A stretch of DNA of 64,000 nt, taken from positions 124,686,161-124,750,160 of the forward strand of contig CM035171.1 of the NCBI GenBank assembly GCA_020205615.1, read 5' to 3'. Origin of the DNA: Panax quinquefolius. Lineage: Eukaryota; Streptophyta; Magnoliopsida; Apiales; Araliaceae. The translations under genes were made by a program, and so were the position numbers. Shown here piece by piece: positions 1 to 12,515 of this stretch (the first letter of the stretch is position 1; every line of letters starts with the position of its first letter). The notes beneath the pieces are model-generated. The model made no database searches, had not been told where the DNA came from, and saw only the letters and a program-made list of their open reading frames with translations.

Positions 1-600
1 CCCAAAGAAAGATTGAAGCTATTCAAAGTTGGGAACAACCTAAATCGATGAATGGAAAGACGTAGCTTTCTCGGTTTATTTGGTTATTATCGGAGATTCG
101 TGGAAGGATTTTCTCGAATCGCTATTCCATTGACTCTCGGTGACTCGAAAAGATACAAAGTTCGGTTGGAGCGAAGAATGTGAGAAGAGTTTTCAAGAAC
201 TCAAGAGGAGACTTATTTCAAAGACCTGTTACGACAATACCATCGGCTCGGAGGATTTGTCATCTCTGATGATGCTTGAGCAAAGGTTGGGATGTGTTCT
301 CATGCAACATGGAAAAGTAATAGCTTTATGCCTCGCGACAACTCAAAGAATATGAGAGGAATTATCCTACTCATGATCTAGAGTTAGCATTTGTATCTTC
401 TTGACTTAAAATTTGGAGGCATTACTTGTATGGGGAGAAAGTGGAGATCTTTACGGATCATAAAAGCCTCAAATATTTCTTCACTCAAAAGGAACTCAAC
501 ATGCGACAACGACGTTGGCTTGAAGCTATTGAAAGATTATGATCATACCATCCAATACCATCCCGAAAAGCGAGCGTGGTAGGCGGCGCATTGAGTAGAA
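1..600 (+). pseudogene. Ty3/gypsy reverse transcriptase end and RNase H remnant
   Basis: This is the 3' part of a retrotransposon pol gene, entering from the left edge. Read across frames it gives the end of the reverse transcriptase (SFLGLFGYYRRFVEGFSR, about 67-120) and then the RNase H domain, with the pieces FGWSEECEKSFQELKRRL (about 158-215), LGCVLMQHGKVIA (about 285-325) and a segment like [10 protein letters not shown] (about 450-482). The frame changes several times and stops interrupt it, so no intact enzyme is made. The order RT, RNase H, integrase, then a chromodomain-like tail marks a Ty3/gypsy chromovirus, probably Tekay clade. The clade is inferred from motif wording and was not tested with a tree. 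Confidence 0.88.
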
Positions 601-899
601 AATCATATGCAAGCACGAAGTGCGATATTGTCAACGCATGAGCCCATTTTGTGTGACTTGCAAAGGATGGAGATAGAATTAAAGACTCGAGGACGCATGT
701 GATGATAGCGAGTATCTGAGTAGAACCGACTTTAATTGATAAAGTTAAAGGCGCTCAAGCTACTGGACACGGAGTCGATGCGTATGAGGAAGAAAGTGCA
801 AGAAGGTGCTATCGCAGGAAGCAAGAATCGATGAAGAAGGAATACTTGAGTCAACTCCGGACTTTTGTGTTCCTAACGACCCGATTTAAAGTATAATAT

Positions 900-2160
900 C
901 ATGATGGAGGCACACAACACACCATTTGCAATCCATCACGGGAGTACAAAATGTATCGTGATATTCGTCATACATTTTGGTGGAGCAATATGAAGAGAGA
1001 GAGATATATTTGTTTATCTCAAGGTGTCTAACTTGTCAACGAGTTAAAGCGGAGCATCAAGTACCAAAAGGTCCATTGCAACCACTTGAAATTCCGGAAT
1101 GGAAGTGGGAGCACATTACCATGGATTTCACACGGTCTTCCTAAGGTTTCTCAAGGCATTGATGCGATTTGGGTCATTGTTGATAGTTGACCAAGTCTCG
1201 CTCATTTCTACCGACACGAAACTTATACACTTGAACGTCTTGCTCGTATGTACATAAACGAGATTGTAAGACTGCATGGTATGCCGGTATCCATAGTTTC
1301 TGATCGAGACCCAAGATTCACTTCACGATTTTGGGTTAGTTTGCAAAAAGCTATGGGCACAGACTTACGATTTAGCTTCGGCATATCATCCTCAGACGGA
1401 CGGACAGTCGGAGAGGACTATTCAAACTCTTGAAGATCTATTAAGACTCTGTGTCCTTGATTTCAAGGGGAGTTGGGACAAGTTCTTACCATTGGTGGAG
1501 TTTTCCTACAACAACAGTTATCAAGCAAGTATTGGCATGGCTCCATTCGAAGCGTTGTATGGAAGAAAGTGTCGTTCTCCAGTATGCTGGGATGAGGTGG
1601 GTGAAGCAACGTTGTTGGGACCGGAGTTGGTACGTATGACTACGGAAAAGATTCAAACGATCCGACAACGTATAAAAACCTCACAAAATCGACAAAAGAG
1701 TTATGCTGATCTTCATCGAAAGGACGTGGAATTCGATATAGGAGATCATGTGTTGTTAAGAGTTGCTCCATGGAAAGGAGTTACAAGATTTGGAAGAGAG
1801 GAAAACTTAACCCTCGATTCATCCGGTCCATTTTAATCCTCGATCGAGTAGGGCGTGGCCTATAGACTCGCTTTTACCGCCAAATATGTCACGTGTTCAT
1901 AACGTTTTTCACATATCTATGTTACGTAAATATGTGAAAGACCGAACCATATTATTGAGTTAGAACCCGGACGAAATAGCGGAAGATTTGACGTATGAAG
2001 AGGTTCTGTTCAAATTTTGGATAAGAAGGAACATATTCTACGCTCCAAGGTTATACCTCAAGTCAAAGTTTTGTGGAGGAACCACGATGTTGAGGAAATG
2101 ACTTGGGAGTTAGAATCGAAATGAAATCAAGGTATCCTTACCTCTTCGACATACCAGTCG
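900..2160 (+). pseudogene. Ty3/gypsy integrase with chromodomain-like tail, broken
   Basis: The integrase part of the same pol gene. A zinc-binding region is recognisable at about 940-1060 ([10 protein letters not shown] and [12 protein letters not shown] in shifting frames). The core follows at about 1080-1840: [14 protein letters not shown] holds a catalytic Asp region, and WDKFLPLVEFSYNNSYQAS and EALYGRKCRSPVCWDEVGEA are typical of plant gypsy integrases. The longest open piece is 1492-1836, ending in a stop. At about 2040-2125 a segment resembling the chromodomain end can be read (VLWRNHDVEEMTWELES). Frameshifts and stops occur throughout, for example near 1190 and 1400-1430. Neighbours: the RNase H remnant upstream and the 3' LTR downstream. 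Bases 600-900 are the decayed linker between the RNase H and integrase domains. Confidence 0.9.
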
Positions 2161-2204
2161 TACGCACCCTAATTTCGAGGCGAAATTTCATAAGAAGGAG
2201 AGGT

Positions 2205-4790
2205 TGTAAGACCTGACTTTTTAATAAAGATGAATTTTTCTATAAATATTATTTTTGAATATTATGGAATAAATTTGATATAATGTTATAGTTGTGGGTA
2301 ATATTTATAAATTTTGCAAAGTATGCAAGTTGTTATAAAATATTCGTTTGGTGGGAATATTCTTTTTGTTAGGGAATATTAAATACAAATGCTCAATCAT
2401 TGGTGGACCCCTAACAAAATTATCATCGGATTGAGAAAAGCGACAAAATATTTTATAAAAATAACTTGGCGGAGGTGTTACAATTAAAACTGTTGAACTA
2501 CCCGGTGGTAAAAGTACGATGTCTGGCGTAGTTGCGTAGTAAGCACGGTATTGATTATTGATGCTTACGTAAGAAGTCACTCAATTTATGCTCAATTATC
2601 TGCTCATGATAATTCTTTGCATCATATCTCTTATATTATTGATTCAATTATTGTCACGATTATCATCCGTATAATATGTTATAGTATTAAATCAATAATC
2701 GAGGCGACAAGTTATAAATGATTAATAATTGTTGATAGATTAAATATGTGTTGATGAAAAAAAATGATTTGTGGTAAGTTTGATTATTTTATGGGGGCTC
2801 ATATGTCATCATCTAAGAGTCTCTTCATCAATAGTATTTACCTTCGTCGATAAGTAATTACCTTCGTCGATAGTAATTACCCTTGTGAATAGTATTTACC
2901 TTCATAATAGTAATTACCTTCGCCAATGTCGATAGTAATTACCCTTGTGATTAGTATTTACCTTCGTCGATAGTATTTACCTTCGTTAATAGTAATTACC
3001 TTTACCAGACGTCGAACCACTTGTCGTTTCACATTACAAAGCGTCGAACCACTTGTCGTTTCACATTCTGAGCGTCCAAACCGATTCGTCAAGCCACTTG
3101 CCTTTTCACACGGCGCGGTCTTAAGCTAGAAATCTTCTATAAATAGAGGCCTAGGGCTTCATTTATTTTCACGAATTCATTCAAGCTTATAGAGAGAAAG
3201 TATAGAGAATAAGAGAAAGAAGAAGAGTATTTTGTTACTACTATCGCCGCAGTATTCAATCTCCTACCAAATGTAAGGGTGTTATTCTTTCTTATTCATG
3301 AAGAGAAACATTGTTATTCCATTGCTTATTATTACATTGGAATAACTTTGTGTATAAGTGGTTTACCCTATACTTGGTGACATTCTTCTATTATTACATT
3401 GGAACATCCATGTCGTGTGTTTTACAGGACTGGTTAAAATCTTTATTATTATTACATTGGAACATCACGTTCGTGTGTTTTACAGGACTTGGTTAAAATC
3501 TTTATTATTCTGTTGGAACATCCTATTCGTGTGGTTTACACCGGACACGGTTAAAATCTTATATTATTCTCATTGGAATATCCTATCATGTGTTTTACAC
3601 CGGATCCAGTTCCATCTTTATTATTCTTGTTGGAACATCCCATTGGTGTGAATTTCACGACGACCGGTTCCGTTATTTATTATTCGTTGGAATAACACAT
3701 ACATGCGATCTATCGCATGCATGGTGATTTCTTTTGTTATTCCATTCTTTATTATACCCAGTTGGTTAAAACTTTGACTTTATACTCCATGAAATTAGTA
3801 GAATATCCTTGATATTTGCGTTTCATCCAAAGATCTTTTCATGGAAATATTCTTACGATCATTCTTGAATTTTACTCTACAAAACAAAGATCATGTTGAT
3901 AATTTGGGACGTTAATAATTCTTGAACTTGTTTTATTGAATTCTTATATCATTGTCATCATCCTCATGTTTATATTTTTTGAAAGTCATCGTGGCATTCA
4001 GAAAGCATGTAGATGGACTTGGTATGATTATGACCGAGACTATTCGGTGTAATCATGACCGTAATGTTACAAATGATGTGATAAAAATCCTCGATTGGTA
4101 GTAGTGCATTGATGGATGATTGTTGGCATGATCATGACCATTAATGAATACACAAATATTCTTGGCCCAGCAGTAGTGCATGAATAATTGTGGTCGTGAT
4201 ACTAAAGAATATCCTTGGCCGAAGTAGTGCGAGGGGTGATTCGATGATGTGAAATATTTATTAAAGTGAGTCTCATTTATAAACGATGATGAAAAACCTT
4301 TTAAAACCTAAAAGATAGTAGACTTTATTTTCTACTTGACTCTTTTAATGGATTGCGATATTCACTGCAGTTAAAACCGGGTTGTCTATTGTATTTTATC
4401 GGTTTAACATTATTGAAGACTATTGATAATTTATTACGCATTATCTTAGTCATAATATTTCTTCTTGGGCTAGTTGAGCTCACCCTTTCTTTCACCGTTC
4501 TCTTCGTGAAATGATAATATAAATTTGGGACGAGTCTGGGAAAGCAGTGATGGTCCTGAAGATAGCATTAGTAGTCCTCACTATTCTCGTAAAATAGTGT
4601 GATAATAATCTGTAAAGAGGACTTTTTATTTGAGTTTGTATAATATCTAGTGAGGCGATATTTGTATTTAAACTCACGATTTATGTCGATATGCATACCC
4701 AGTTATGTTAATAAGTTGTTTTAAATTACATGCACGTATGTAAGTGTGCGACCCAAGATGGGTGATGTATACCTAATTTTGGGGCGCACA
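2205..4790 (+). repeat. 3' LTR of the Ty3/gypsy element (LTR family 1)
   Basis: The LTR starts with TGTAAGACC at 2205, directly after a purine-rich tract (AAGAAGGAGAGG, about 2191-2202) that looks like the polypurine tract. It ends near 4790 in a decayed form of TTTTGGGGGCGTCACA. About 2.6 kb long. A reverse-complement copy of the whole unit lies at 48282-50909, which fixes both ends. It holds a TATA box (TATAAATA, 3138-3145), a ~20 bp minisatellite before it (about 2830-3002) and a ~60 bp tandem repeat after it (about 3300-3720). The short reading frames at 3311-3651 come from that tandem repeat and are not genes. The 5' LTR lies outside the window. Confidence 0.85.
3138..3145 (+). promoter_or_regulatory. 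TATA box of LTR family 1
   Basis: TATAAATA followed by AGGCC sits in the middle of the LTR, downstream of the minisatellite, as expected for the U3/R boundary. The same box is visible in inverted form in the copy at 48282-50909 (near 49940). Activity of this decayed copy is unknown. Confidence 0.6.
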
Positions 4791-4802
4791 CCACACACTC
4801 AC

Positions 4803-5690
4803 CGTAAAAGAACCTGAATATAGAAGTAGTGAAGTAAGAATACTCTTCTTCTTTCTATAACTTTCTCTATAACTTTCTCTCTATAATTTCTCTCTCTGTA
4901 GTTTCAATGAATTCGTAAGAAAATAATGAAGGAATGAGCTTCTATTTATAGAAAAATGGAATGCATAGTAATTAATCCATGAACAGTCCGTATTGATTTA
5001 CTTTAATCGACGGTCCATATTTAAAGAAAATCTTTTAAATAAAATATAATATATTCTATTTATATAAAAACATTTTACTATGCAAACACTATGCAATACT
5101 ATGCAAAACACTATGCAAAATACTATGCAACACTATGCATAATAAAATATAATATATTCTATTTATGTAATAACTTTAATAAAGTATTCTATTTTATATA
5201 AAAGATGTTTCGCTTTTATTACGTTAATAATCTGAATAAAATAAAACGTCATTATCATTATAATAATTCATATTATTAATCGACAATAATGGAATCAAAC
5301 CTGAAGTGACTTCTCACATAGGCATCAATAATCAATACAGGTGCTACTTATGCAACCACACGTATTCTCGTACTTTTACTACCGAAAGTAGTTCAACAAA
5401 GATCAGCGGTAAAACTTCCCATTAGTTATTTTAATAAAATATTTTGTCGTTTTCTCAATCCGAAATAATTTCATTGTGGGTCCACCAATGATTGAGCACT
5501 TTGTTATACGAATATTCCCTGCTAAACCGAATATTCCCCGACCAATCGAATATAATATAACCACTTGCATACTTTGCAAAATTTATAAATACTACCCACA
5601 ACTATAATATTATCTCAAATTCACACCATAATATTAAAAAATTATTTCGACCAAATTTAAATCTTTATTAATAAAATCTGGGGTCTCACA
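4803..5690 (-). repeat. Partial inverted LTR, family 1 variant
   Basis: Read on the - strand, this begins with TGTGAGACCCC at 5690 and follows LTR family 1 through the TATA region (TATAAATAGAAGC near 4950) to about 4803, where it is cut off. It therefore holds only the first ~0.9 kb of the LTR. It shares with the copy at 60087 a cluster of CTATGCA-type repeats (5080-5145), so the two belong to the same subfamily. It sits head-on against the end of the LTR at 2205-4790. Confidence 0.75.
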
Positions 5691-5865
5691 TTAATCATAT
5701 GCTTACAAGTATGCTCAAGTCATATGGTTACAAGTATGCTTAAGTCATATGCTTAGAAGTATGCTTAAATGTTAATCATACGCACGCTTACAAGTATGCT
5801 TTCAAGTCGTATGGTTATAAGTATGCTTCAAGTCATATGTTAACATTTATAATGTTATGCGTAGT
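5691..5865. repeat. Imperfect tandem repeat of AAGTATGCTTAAGTCATATG type
   Basis: About six imperfect copies of a ~25-30 bp unit containing ACAAGTATGCT and AAGTCATATG lie directly before the CACTA coding remnant. They may be subterminal repeats of that element, but no CACTA terminus is seen at this side, so the link is an inference. Confidence 0.55.
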
Positions 5866-5879
5866 ATATAGGTACCGTG

Positions 5880-8800
5880 GAATCATGGACCTCTATTCGC
5901 ATCAGTAGTTGGATGACACGACGAAAGTCAAGTACCCAGATAGGTCTACCGTTGAATTTAGAAATTTGGTTGCCAAGTGTTTTTGGAGTACGCGATAGTC
6001 ACCCGAGAATGTATGAATGGTAAGTCATAGATCGATGTCCATGTTTAAAGTGTAAGAATGTAAATTATATGGATGAGACATGGTAAACTATCATTTACTT
6101 GTTTCGGGTTCATGAGAAATTACGAAGAATCTTTGGTGGGCACATGGGTAGAGAAGAGATGGTGGCATCACACAAGTACACAATTCGGCAAAGAATACTC
6201 ATCGTATGAATGAAATGGTCCATGATATTGCAGGCTGATTTTGATTGGGAGCAAGGCAGAGAGCAACCTATGAATTACGATGCCAAAGACTTCTTTAAGT
6301 TGTTAGGACGAGGGTAAGAAGCCATTGTGGCATGGTTGCACCAAACACACTACATCATTCTGTGAATGGCGACATTACTTAACATCAAGGTCGATCACAA
6401 CACGAGCCATGAGTGTTTTGAGTCGCTCTTGAAAGGCAATTAAGAGTATGTTGCTGACGGTGAGAAATTACACAGTAACTATTACTTTTGTAAGAAAATG
6501 GTGAAGAAGTTGGGTCTTGGATACCAAAAGATCGATCGTGTCCCAACGATCGCATGTTGTTTTATAAGGAAAATGACAAGATGATAAGGTGCACGTTTTG
6601 CGGTCATGATCGGTTTAGGCCTAATAAAGAGGGTGTGACTACAAAAAATCAAGTATACCGTTTAAGATTCTAAGGTATTTTCCAATAACACATCGACTAA
6701 AAAGATTGTACATGTCTTCAAGATCAATTTGAACATATGAGTTGGCATGCGAAATCTCCGACTAAAGATGGAGAACTAAATCATCCCGCAGATGGGCGGG
6801 GCTTGGAAAGATTTCAACTTAGCACATCCACGAATTTGCATTGGAACCTAGAAATATGAGGCTTGGATTGTCAATGGAGATGGTTTCAATCCGGTTGGCC
6901 ACTCAAATTATTCCGCACTCATGTTGGCTCATGATTGTTACTTCGCATCTAACTTGCCTCCTTGGATGTGTATGAAAAATGACCATACTTATTTCTTTCA
7001 CTCGTGATTCACGGTCCTAAGAGTCCCGGAAAGAACTTAGATGTTTACTTGAGACCTCTTATAGATGAGTTAAAGGTATTGTGGGAGGATGGAGATGAGA
7101 CTTGGGATGTTGTTGCAACGAAAACAAATTTCAACCTTAGGCGCGGTTATGTGGACTATAAGTGACTTCCCAACTTATGGTATGTTACCGGATGGAGTAC
7201 ACACGGGAAGTTGGCTTGTCCGTATTGTATGGATCATACAAAGTCGTTTAATCTATCAAAAGGTCGAAAGCCTTGTTGGTCCGATCGTCATCGGTTTATT
7301 AGGTAGATCACCCGTTTGAAAAAATAGAGAACACTTGAGGAAAGGAAAGTAGATAATGATATGCCGCTTGCCGCGATTATCACGGAACGGAGATGCGAGA
7401 TCGTGTGATGAGATTTAGGTTATCCCATTTGGTAAGGTTGATGCGACAAACATAATCAATGGGTTTGGTGAATCTCATAATCGGGTTCGGAGAAGCATCT
7501 TTTGGGAATTGCCTTATTGGTCTACAAATTTGATTAAATCATAATCTAGATGTGATGCATATTAAGAAGAATGTGTTTGACAATGTGTTTAACAACGTGA
7601 TGAATGTTCTGGGGAAGACAAAAGATAACGATAAGGCACGTTTGGACATGAAAGATATTTGTAAGCGTCCGGATTAGAACTTTATGAATCTCCTAATGGT
7701 AAGATTGTCAAACCGCATTAAAGGTACACATTGTCCAAAAAGCAAGTTGAAGATGTGTGCACATGGGTTAAGTCTTTGAAACTACCGGATGGATATCGCC
7801 AAACATTGCAAGGTGTGTTACTGGTGGGAAATTGCAAGGATGAAGAGTCGTGATCATCGTGTGTTCATGGAGAGACTCATGCCTATATAGCATTTTGGAT
7901 TTGCTTGATAAACCAATATGGGATGCTTTGGCGGATCTTAGTCGTTTCTTCAAAGACTTGTGTTCAAAATCATTGAATGAGAAGGACATGTTTGTACTTG
8001 AGAAGAACATCATAGAGATCACGTGTAAAGCTGGAAAAAATATTCCACCGGTTTTTTTGACTCCATGGAGCATTTGCAAATCCATCTTCCTATGAAGCTC
8101 GTGTTGGGGGTCCGATTCAATATAGATGGATGTACCCTTTCGAGAGGGTGATGGGAAACCTTAAGAGGAAGGTGAAGAATAGAGCTTATGTCGAGGGGTC
8201 GATATGCGAGGCATCTGATTTTGATGAGATATCTACGTTTGTCTCGCACTATTTTTAGGATGAAGTCTTGTGACAAAGGCCAATCGAGTATCGAGACATG
8301 ATGATGGGGAAATGTTGAACTAAATGGTGGCTCTCGTATTTGGTCTATCGGGCCGCTTATGGAAAAGGGAAGCGATATTCCTCTCTCGAGCAAGAATTAC
8401 ACGCAAAGACATACTTACATTCTTCTCAATTGTGAGGAGATTGATTTAATTTGTGAGGTACACATATAAACTAGATATTTTATCTTTTAAGTTAAAATTT
8501 ATTCTAATATGTTAATGTTTATAACATGGTATAGATTATACGATGATGTGAGTTAAAAGTGAAGCGTCACATAAGCGATAAAGATATCCAAATCAATCGG
8601 GATAAAAACTTTTGCACTTTGGCTAAAGGACAAAGTAAGTTCAATTTTTAAAGACGCGTAGTGTATATATATATAATATATATACTCCATATGTTAACTA
8701 TGACTTCATTTAATAAGATGGAGTTTTTGTAGGCTTTGATCGAGGGATCAACGATTCCCGCTTAATGTACAAGTCCTAGCTATGGGACAGAGACAAGGAT

Positions 8801-9477
8801 CAAGTCGGTATGTAATGGTTACAAAATAAATGGTTGTGAATTTCACACAAAGGCATATGGTAGCGGTAAAAGAACAACGAACTCGGAGTGTGTGTCCAAG
8901 GAGATTATTACAATGAGCTTGGTGGTCGTGCCTTTTATGGGGAGTTGGAGGAAATCGTAGAGTTGTCATCTAAGAGGCACGACTGGGGTCATATTCACTT
9001 GTTCAAGTGCCGTTGGTTTGATTCGAGAAAAAGGGATACGTGTTGTGGACATGGAATCATCGATATTGACCTCCATAGGTCTCACAGACTCCAACGAACC
9101 GCTTGTTTTACCAACTCAAACGATGACAAGTATACTACACTCCTAGTCTTGTTAGAAAAGGATAATCGCCTTCTGATTGGCAAGTTGTAATTTATACTCC
9201 CCAGCGTAGTCATGTAGAATTAGTTGATGGGAGATTTACGAAGCGAGATGCTTCATAGTCGGACTATAATAAATGTGGAGGACGACAATGAAGTAATCCA
9301 GTTAGATGGTGGAGATGAACCACATGAATTAGATCCTAAGTCAATACTTGTGTCAGATGACATTGATACTGAGGAGGAAGAGTTATTGACTGAATTTGAC
9401 ACAGAATCTGAAGCAGATGATGGTTATGAATCTGCAACACGTATACAAGATGATTCTGAATCAGACATTGACACTTG
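5880..9477 (+). pseudogene. CACTA tnp2-type transposase remnant
   Basis: Fragments in all three frames spell a plant CACTA transposase in the right order. At about 5900-6130 comes a transposase-associated N-terminal part (RCPCLKCKNV). At about 6780-7320 is the tnp2 core (NLDVYLRPLIDELKVLWEDG; LACPYCMDHTKSFNLSKGRK; MWTISDFP). At about 7550-8440 is a DUF4218-like part (LDVMHIEKNVFDNVFN; DALADLSRFFKDLCSKSLNE). At 8890-9190 is a DUF4216-like part (GHIHLFKCRWFD; DKYTTLLVLLEKDNRLLIGK). At 9224-9477 is an acidic Asp/Glu-rich tail with a clean stop. In a working element this enzyme binds and cuts the termini. Here stops and frameshifts break it about every 100-300 bases. The domain names come from memory of the families, not from a search. 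Confidence 0.88.
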
Positions 9478-9676
9478 AACTCATGAAATGTATGTTTAGC
9501 AATACATGTTTTTTATATCATTGTCATGTTTATGTATTAAACTATTTAAATGTAACTTTTGTTTATTGTCATTTTATATTCATATATATACATGTTTATA
9601 TCATCATCATGTTTATCATTCATATACATGTAATCAAATATGACTCTAATAACATCTTAAAATTTGTAATATACAG

Positions 9677-11310
9677 ATGGCTTTCAAGAAAGGCAGTAAA
9701 AGCGGCTTGGGTAGGGGGGCTAATAATGTGCCCAAGGCCCTCGCTAATCCAGATGATCGATTTTTATTTGATTCGCCTCCTCCTAATAAAGACGACGTCG
9801 TCCGCATATATCATTTATATAAAAGCATTTAAGATTCCATTTATTGTATATTGGTAATGTTTTAATTGATATTATATTGGTAATGTTTTGTTTTGGTCTT
9901 ATTGTATTGAAAATTTGTATATTTCTCTTGGTTTCATATGTCAATTTTTTGGTTTGTGTCTTGGGTGCCTAGAAATGTCCATATATGCATGCCGTCGTGC
10001 ATGTGGCTAATCTATATTATAGGGGAGACTATGGCAATTTTTTTTTAAGTATTATAAGTATAAGTTTGAAAAATGTTCACAAATATTATAACTTAGATAT
10101 AAATTGCTTTAATATATGCTAATTGATGTTGTATATTATAGTGATTTTCGGATAATAAGATCGTCTGTTGCATATCACGGTTTGTGTTTACTGAATTGGC
10201 TACACTTGTGATTCATTATGGAGCACACCTATCGCCTACAAGGATCTTTGTTTGGCGTAATTTTGGTATGTTTTTTTTAATTATGACAAATAATATTAAT
10301 ATAATATTCAAAGGATAATTATTTAGTAATGTTATTATTGTTTTTTATTTGCGTAAACGGTATAGATGGGAGGACGCCATGGCTTCAAAGTGATTCGGAC
10401 ATTATTCTCGCAAAAGTGCGCGCGGTCCGCACTCAAGGACAACTTAAATAAAGAACGACAAAAAGCCATTCACAATGCCGAGATCGACCATCCGTGCCGA
10501 GGAGAGGATTATATGCTGAAGCATAGCCCCTAGTGGTGCACCCAATCCATATAGAATTTGAGATGTGTGCCCAATGGAGAGGCCGAGAGTGGGTGAAAAG
10601 ACGAAAAGACCGCCGCCACCAACAGAGCCTCGTGTATCCGATGGCGAAAAGGCTAAAAAGAACACACAATGGCAGTATTTCACGATTAAAAGATATCACT
10701 ACCAAGGCACGATTTACAAGTTTTAATATGTTTACAATCATGAATTGTAGAAAATATCCCATTTTTACTTAGTAATATGTGTGCTATTTTTGTATAGGAG
10801 TCTCGCCTCAAGGTCACCTATCCATTCATTCGGATGTGCACGTGGCCACCCGTGATGGTTCCGCACTGAGGCTATCCAGATAGCGGTAATAAGTTTTAAC
10901 AACCGATCTTGTTTATTAATACTTACAAAATATTATTTTTAACTATTTAAGTGTTAACATGATGACAAGATACTTATAAATGTTTATTGAATGAAATATT
11001 TATCCCGAAGGCACTCCACGTCCGCCTTTATTGATCAAGAATTGTGGGAGAGGCGTGCTTGTGAAGAAGAACTACATTAAAGGTCAAGGACAACGACGAC
11101 GCCCATCCTTGATGCTGGCTCGGTGCGACTCTGCTACCCAGTCTTCCATGATCATCGAGTCATCCAGGTTGTTCATACTCCTATTTGTTGTGTGAGAGCT
11201 ATATGTCAAGATCGAAATCTTACGAAGATACTAGGCGGGCACACGGGGGCTCTTGATCACGAGGAGTTAATCAAGCAAAGAGCGATGGCAGCAGCAGGAG
11301 CAGGATGACA
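9677..11310 (+). pseudogene. Second CACTA coding region (Ptta/En/Spm-type) remnant
   Basis: An ATG at 9677 opens a short exon-like piece (MAFKKGSKSGLGRGANNVPK, then an Asp/Pro-rich stretch) that stops at 9831. Further pieces lie at about 10140-10270, 10360-10700 (CAQWRGREWVKRRKDRR) and 11120-11310 (a Gln/Ala-rich end). A basic N-terminus, a WxxREWxKR-like segment and a position after the tnp2 gene fit the second, DNA-binding product of plant CACTA elements. The spacing between pieces suggests introns. No intact frame remains. Assignment to the plant transposase Ptta/En/Spm family is moderately sure. Confidence 0.55.
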
Positions 11311-12063
11311 TGGGGATGGCGACGAGGTATAAAATCAATTTGTTGTATGTATTGTCGTAATATATACCGAAGATCAACATATTTATTATATTTGTAACTT
11401 GTTTTATTATTTTGTTAATTACAGGTGATCAAGGAGGGATGACGCTTGACATAACCTTGTACTTGTATATTCATTATTTGGATGTTTGTATATATGTTAC
11501 TTAAACAAGTTTTGAAATGTTATTATATTTATTCAAATCATATTGGTTTTTAAAGGTTTATATACTAGTTTGGTGTATGTGTTGGTGGACGATGGATGTT
11601 TATATTGTTTTGTATGTTGTTTATCTTGGTGTGTATGTGTGTTGGGATAAAGCGGTAGAAAGCAGTATGAGTTTTGGGAATTACGCAAAAAGAAAAAATC
11701 GTTGTAATGTTTTTATATCAATGATCGTAGTTGGTCAATGAACGTTATTAACGACAAGATATTATCAATGATCTTAGACGCGGTCAGCCGATAATGGTCA
11801 TCGATGATCGCGTGGACCACGCGTCGACTTTGGCCTGGACCATCTTCGATTTCATTTCGGCGACCATATTTGTCATTTCTTGTCGCTTCAAAGCGGCCGA
11901 TAGATATCTCTTGCTAATAGTGGTCATCGATGTGCATCCCAATGACATCAGATTTTATCTGACGATTATCGCCGATCCATAATCGGTCAGCAGATATTTA
12001 TCTGCTGAATCGAGTCTTGGTCGCCGATAGTCGATCCGATGACAGCCTTTTTTTGTTGTAGTG

Positions 12064-12515
12064 TATTGGTTTCATAAGTCATAACAACAATTACAGAAGA
12101 ATAACAATATAAGAACATTGGCTCTGGGTATCATTCCTAAAATGAATAACAATGTTTAAAAGTATTGTGTAAATGCTAAACTTGGAGTAAGTCAGTTTTG
12201 CAATGCCATAAAGCTTAAACTTTATCCATTAGTCCTAGACTGCAACAAATTCTACACTTTCTACACTTTCTGCAATCAAATAAATAGTCTTAGCCTTAAT
12301 TTTGTCTGATACAAGGTTAAAAAGATGGGAGGCAGTCCGACCAACTCCTTTAAGAATGATACAAGGTGACAAGGTGAAGAGAGAATCATATTTAATACAT
12401 ACATGGTGCTGTCAGGAAGCTGCTGATCAATTTCTTGCCCTTCATTTCATTTATATTCCTCTGAATTTACTCATTAGAATAACATAAAAAAATAAGGGAT
12501 TTTGCTTTTTATTTG
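12064..12515. other. Non-coding stretch, nothing recognised
   Basis: DNA between the CACTA end and the gene fragment at 12516. A short repeat CTACACTTT occurs near 12250. No gene, RNA or element ends were seen. Confidence 0.5.

Larger units (their letters stand above)
5870..12063 (+). mobile_element. Degenerate CACTA (En/Spm) DNA transposon
   Basis: The element carries a tnp2-type transposase remnant (about 5880-9477) and a second coding region (about 9677-11310). It ends at 12063 with TTGTTGTAGTG, the reverse complement of a CACTA terminus (CACTACAACAAAAAAAGG). A GC-richer subterminal region (about 11740-12050) has repeated forms of GATAATGG, GCCGAT and ATCGATGA, as is usual next to CACTA ends. 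The left terminus was not found; it may be lost or hidden in the repeats before 5870. Many stops and frameshifts show the element can no longer make its own transposase. Confidence 0.85.

Noticed and set aside
7768..8393. - strand frames of 105 and 124 codons in the CACTA region
   Set aside because: Antisense to the recognised transposase remnant.
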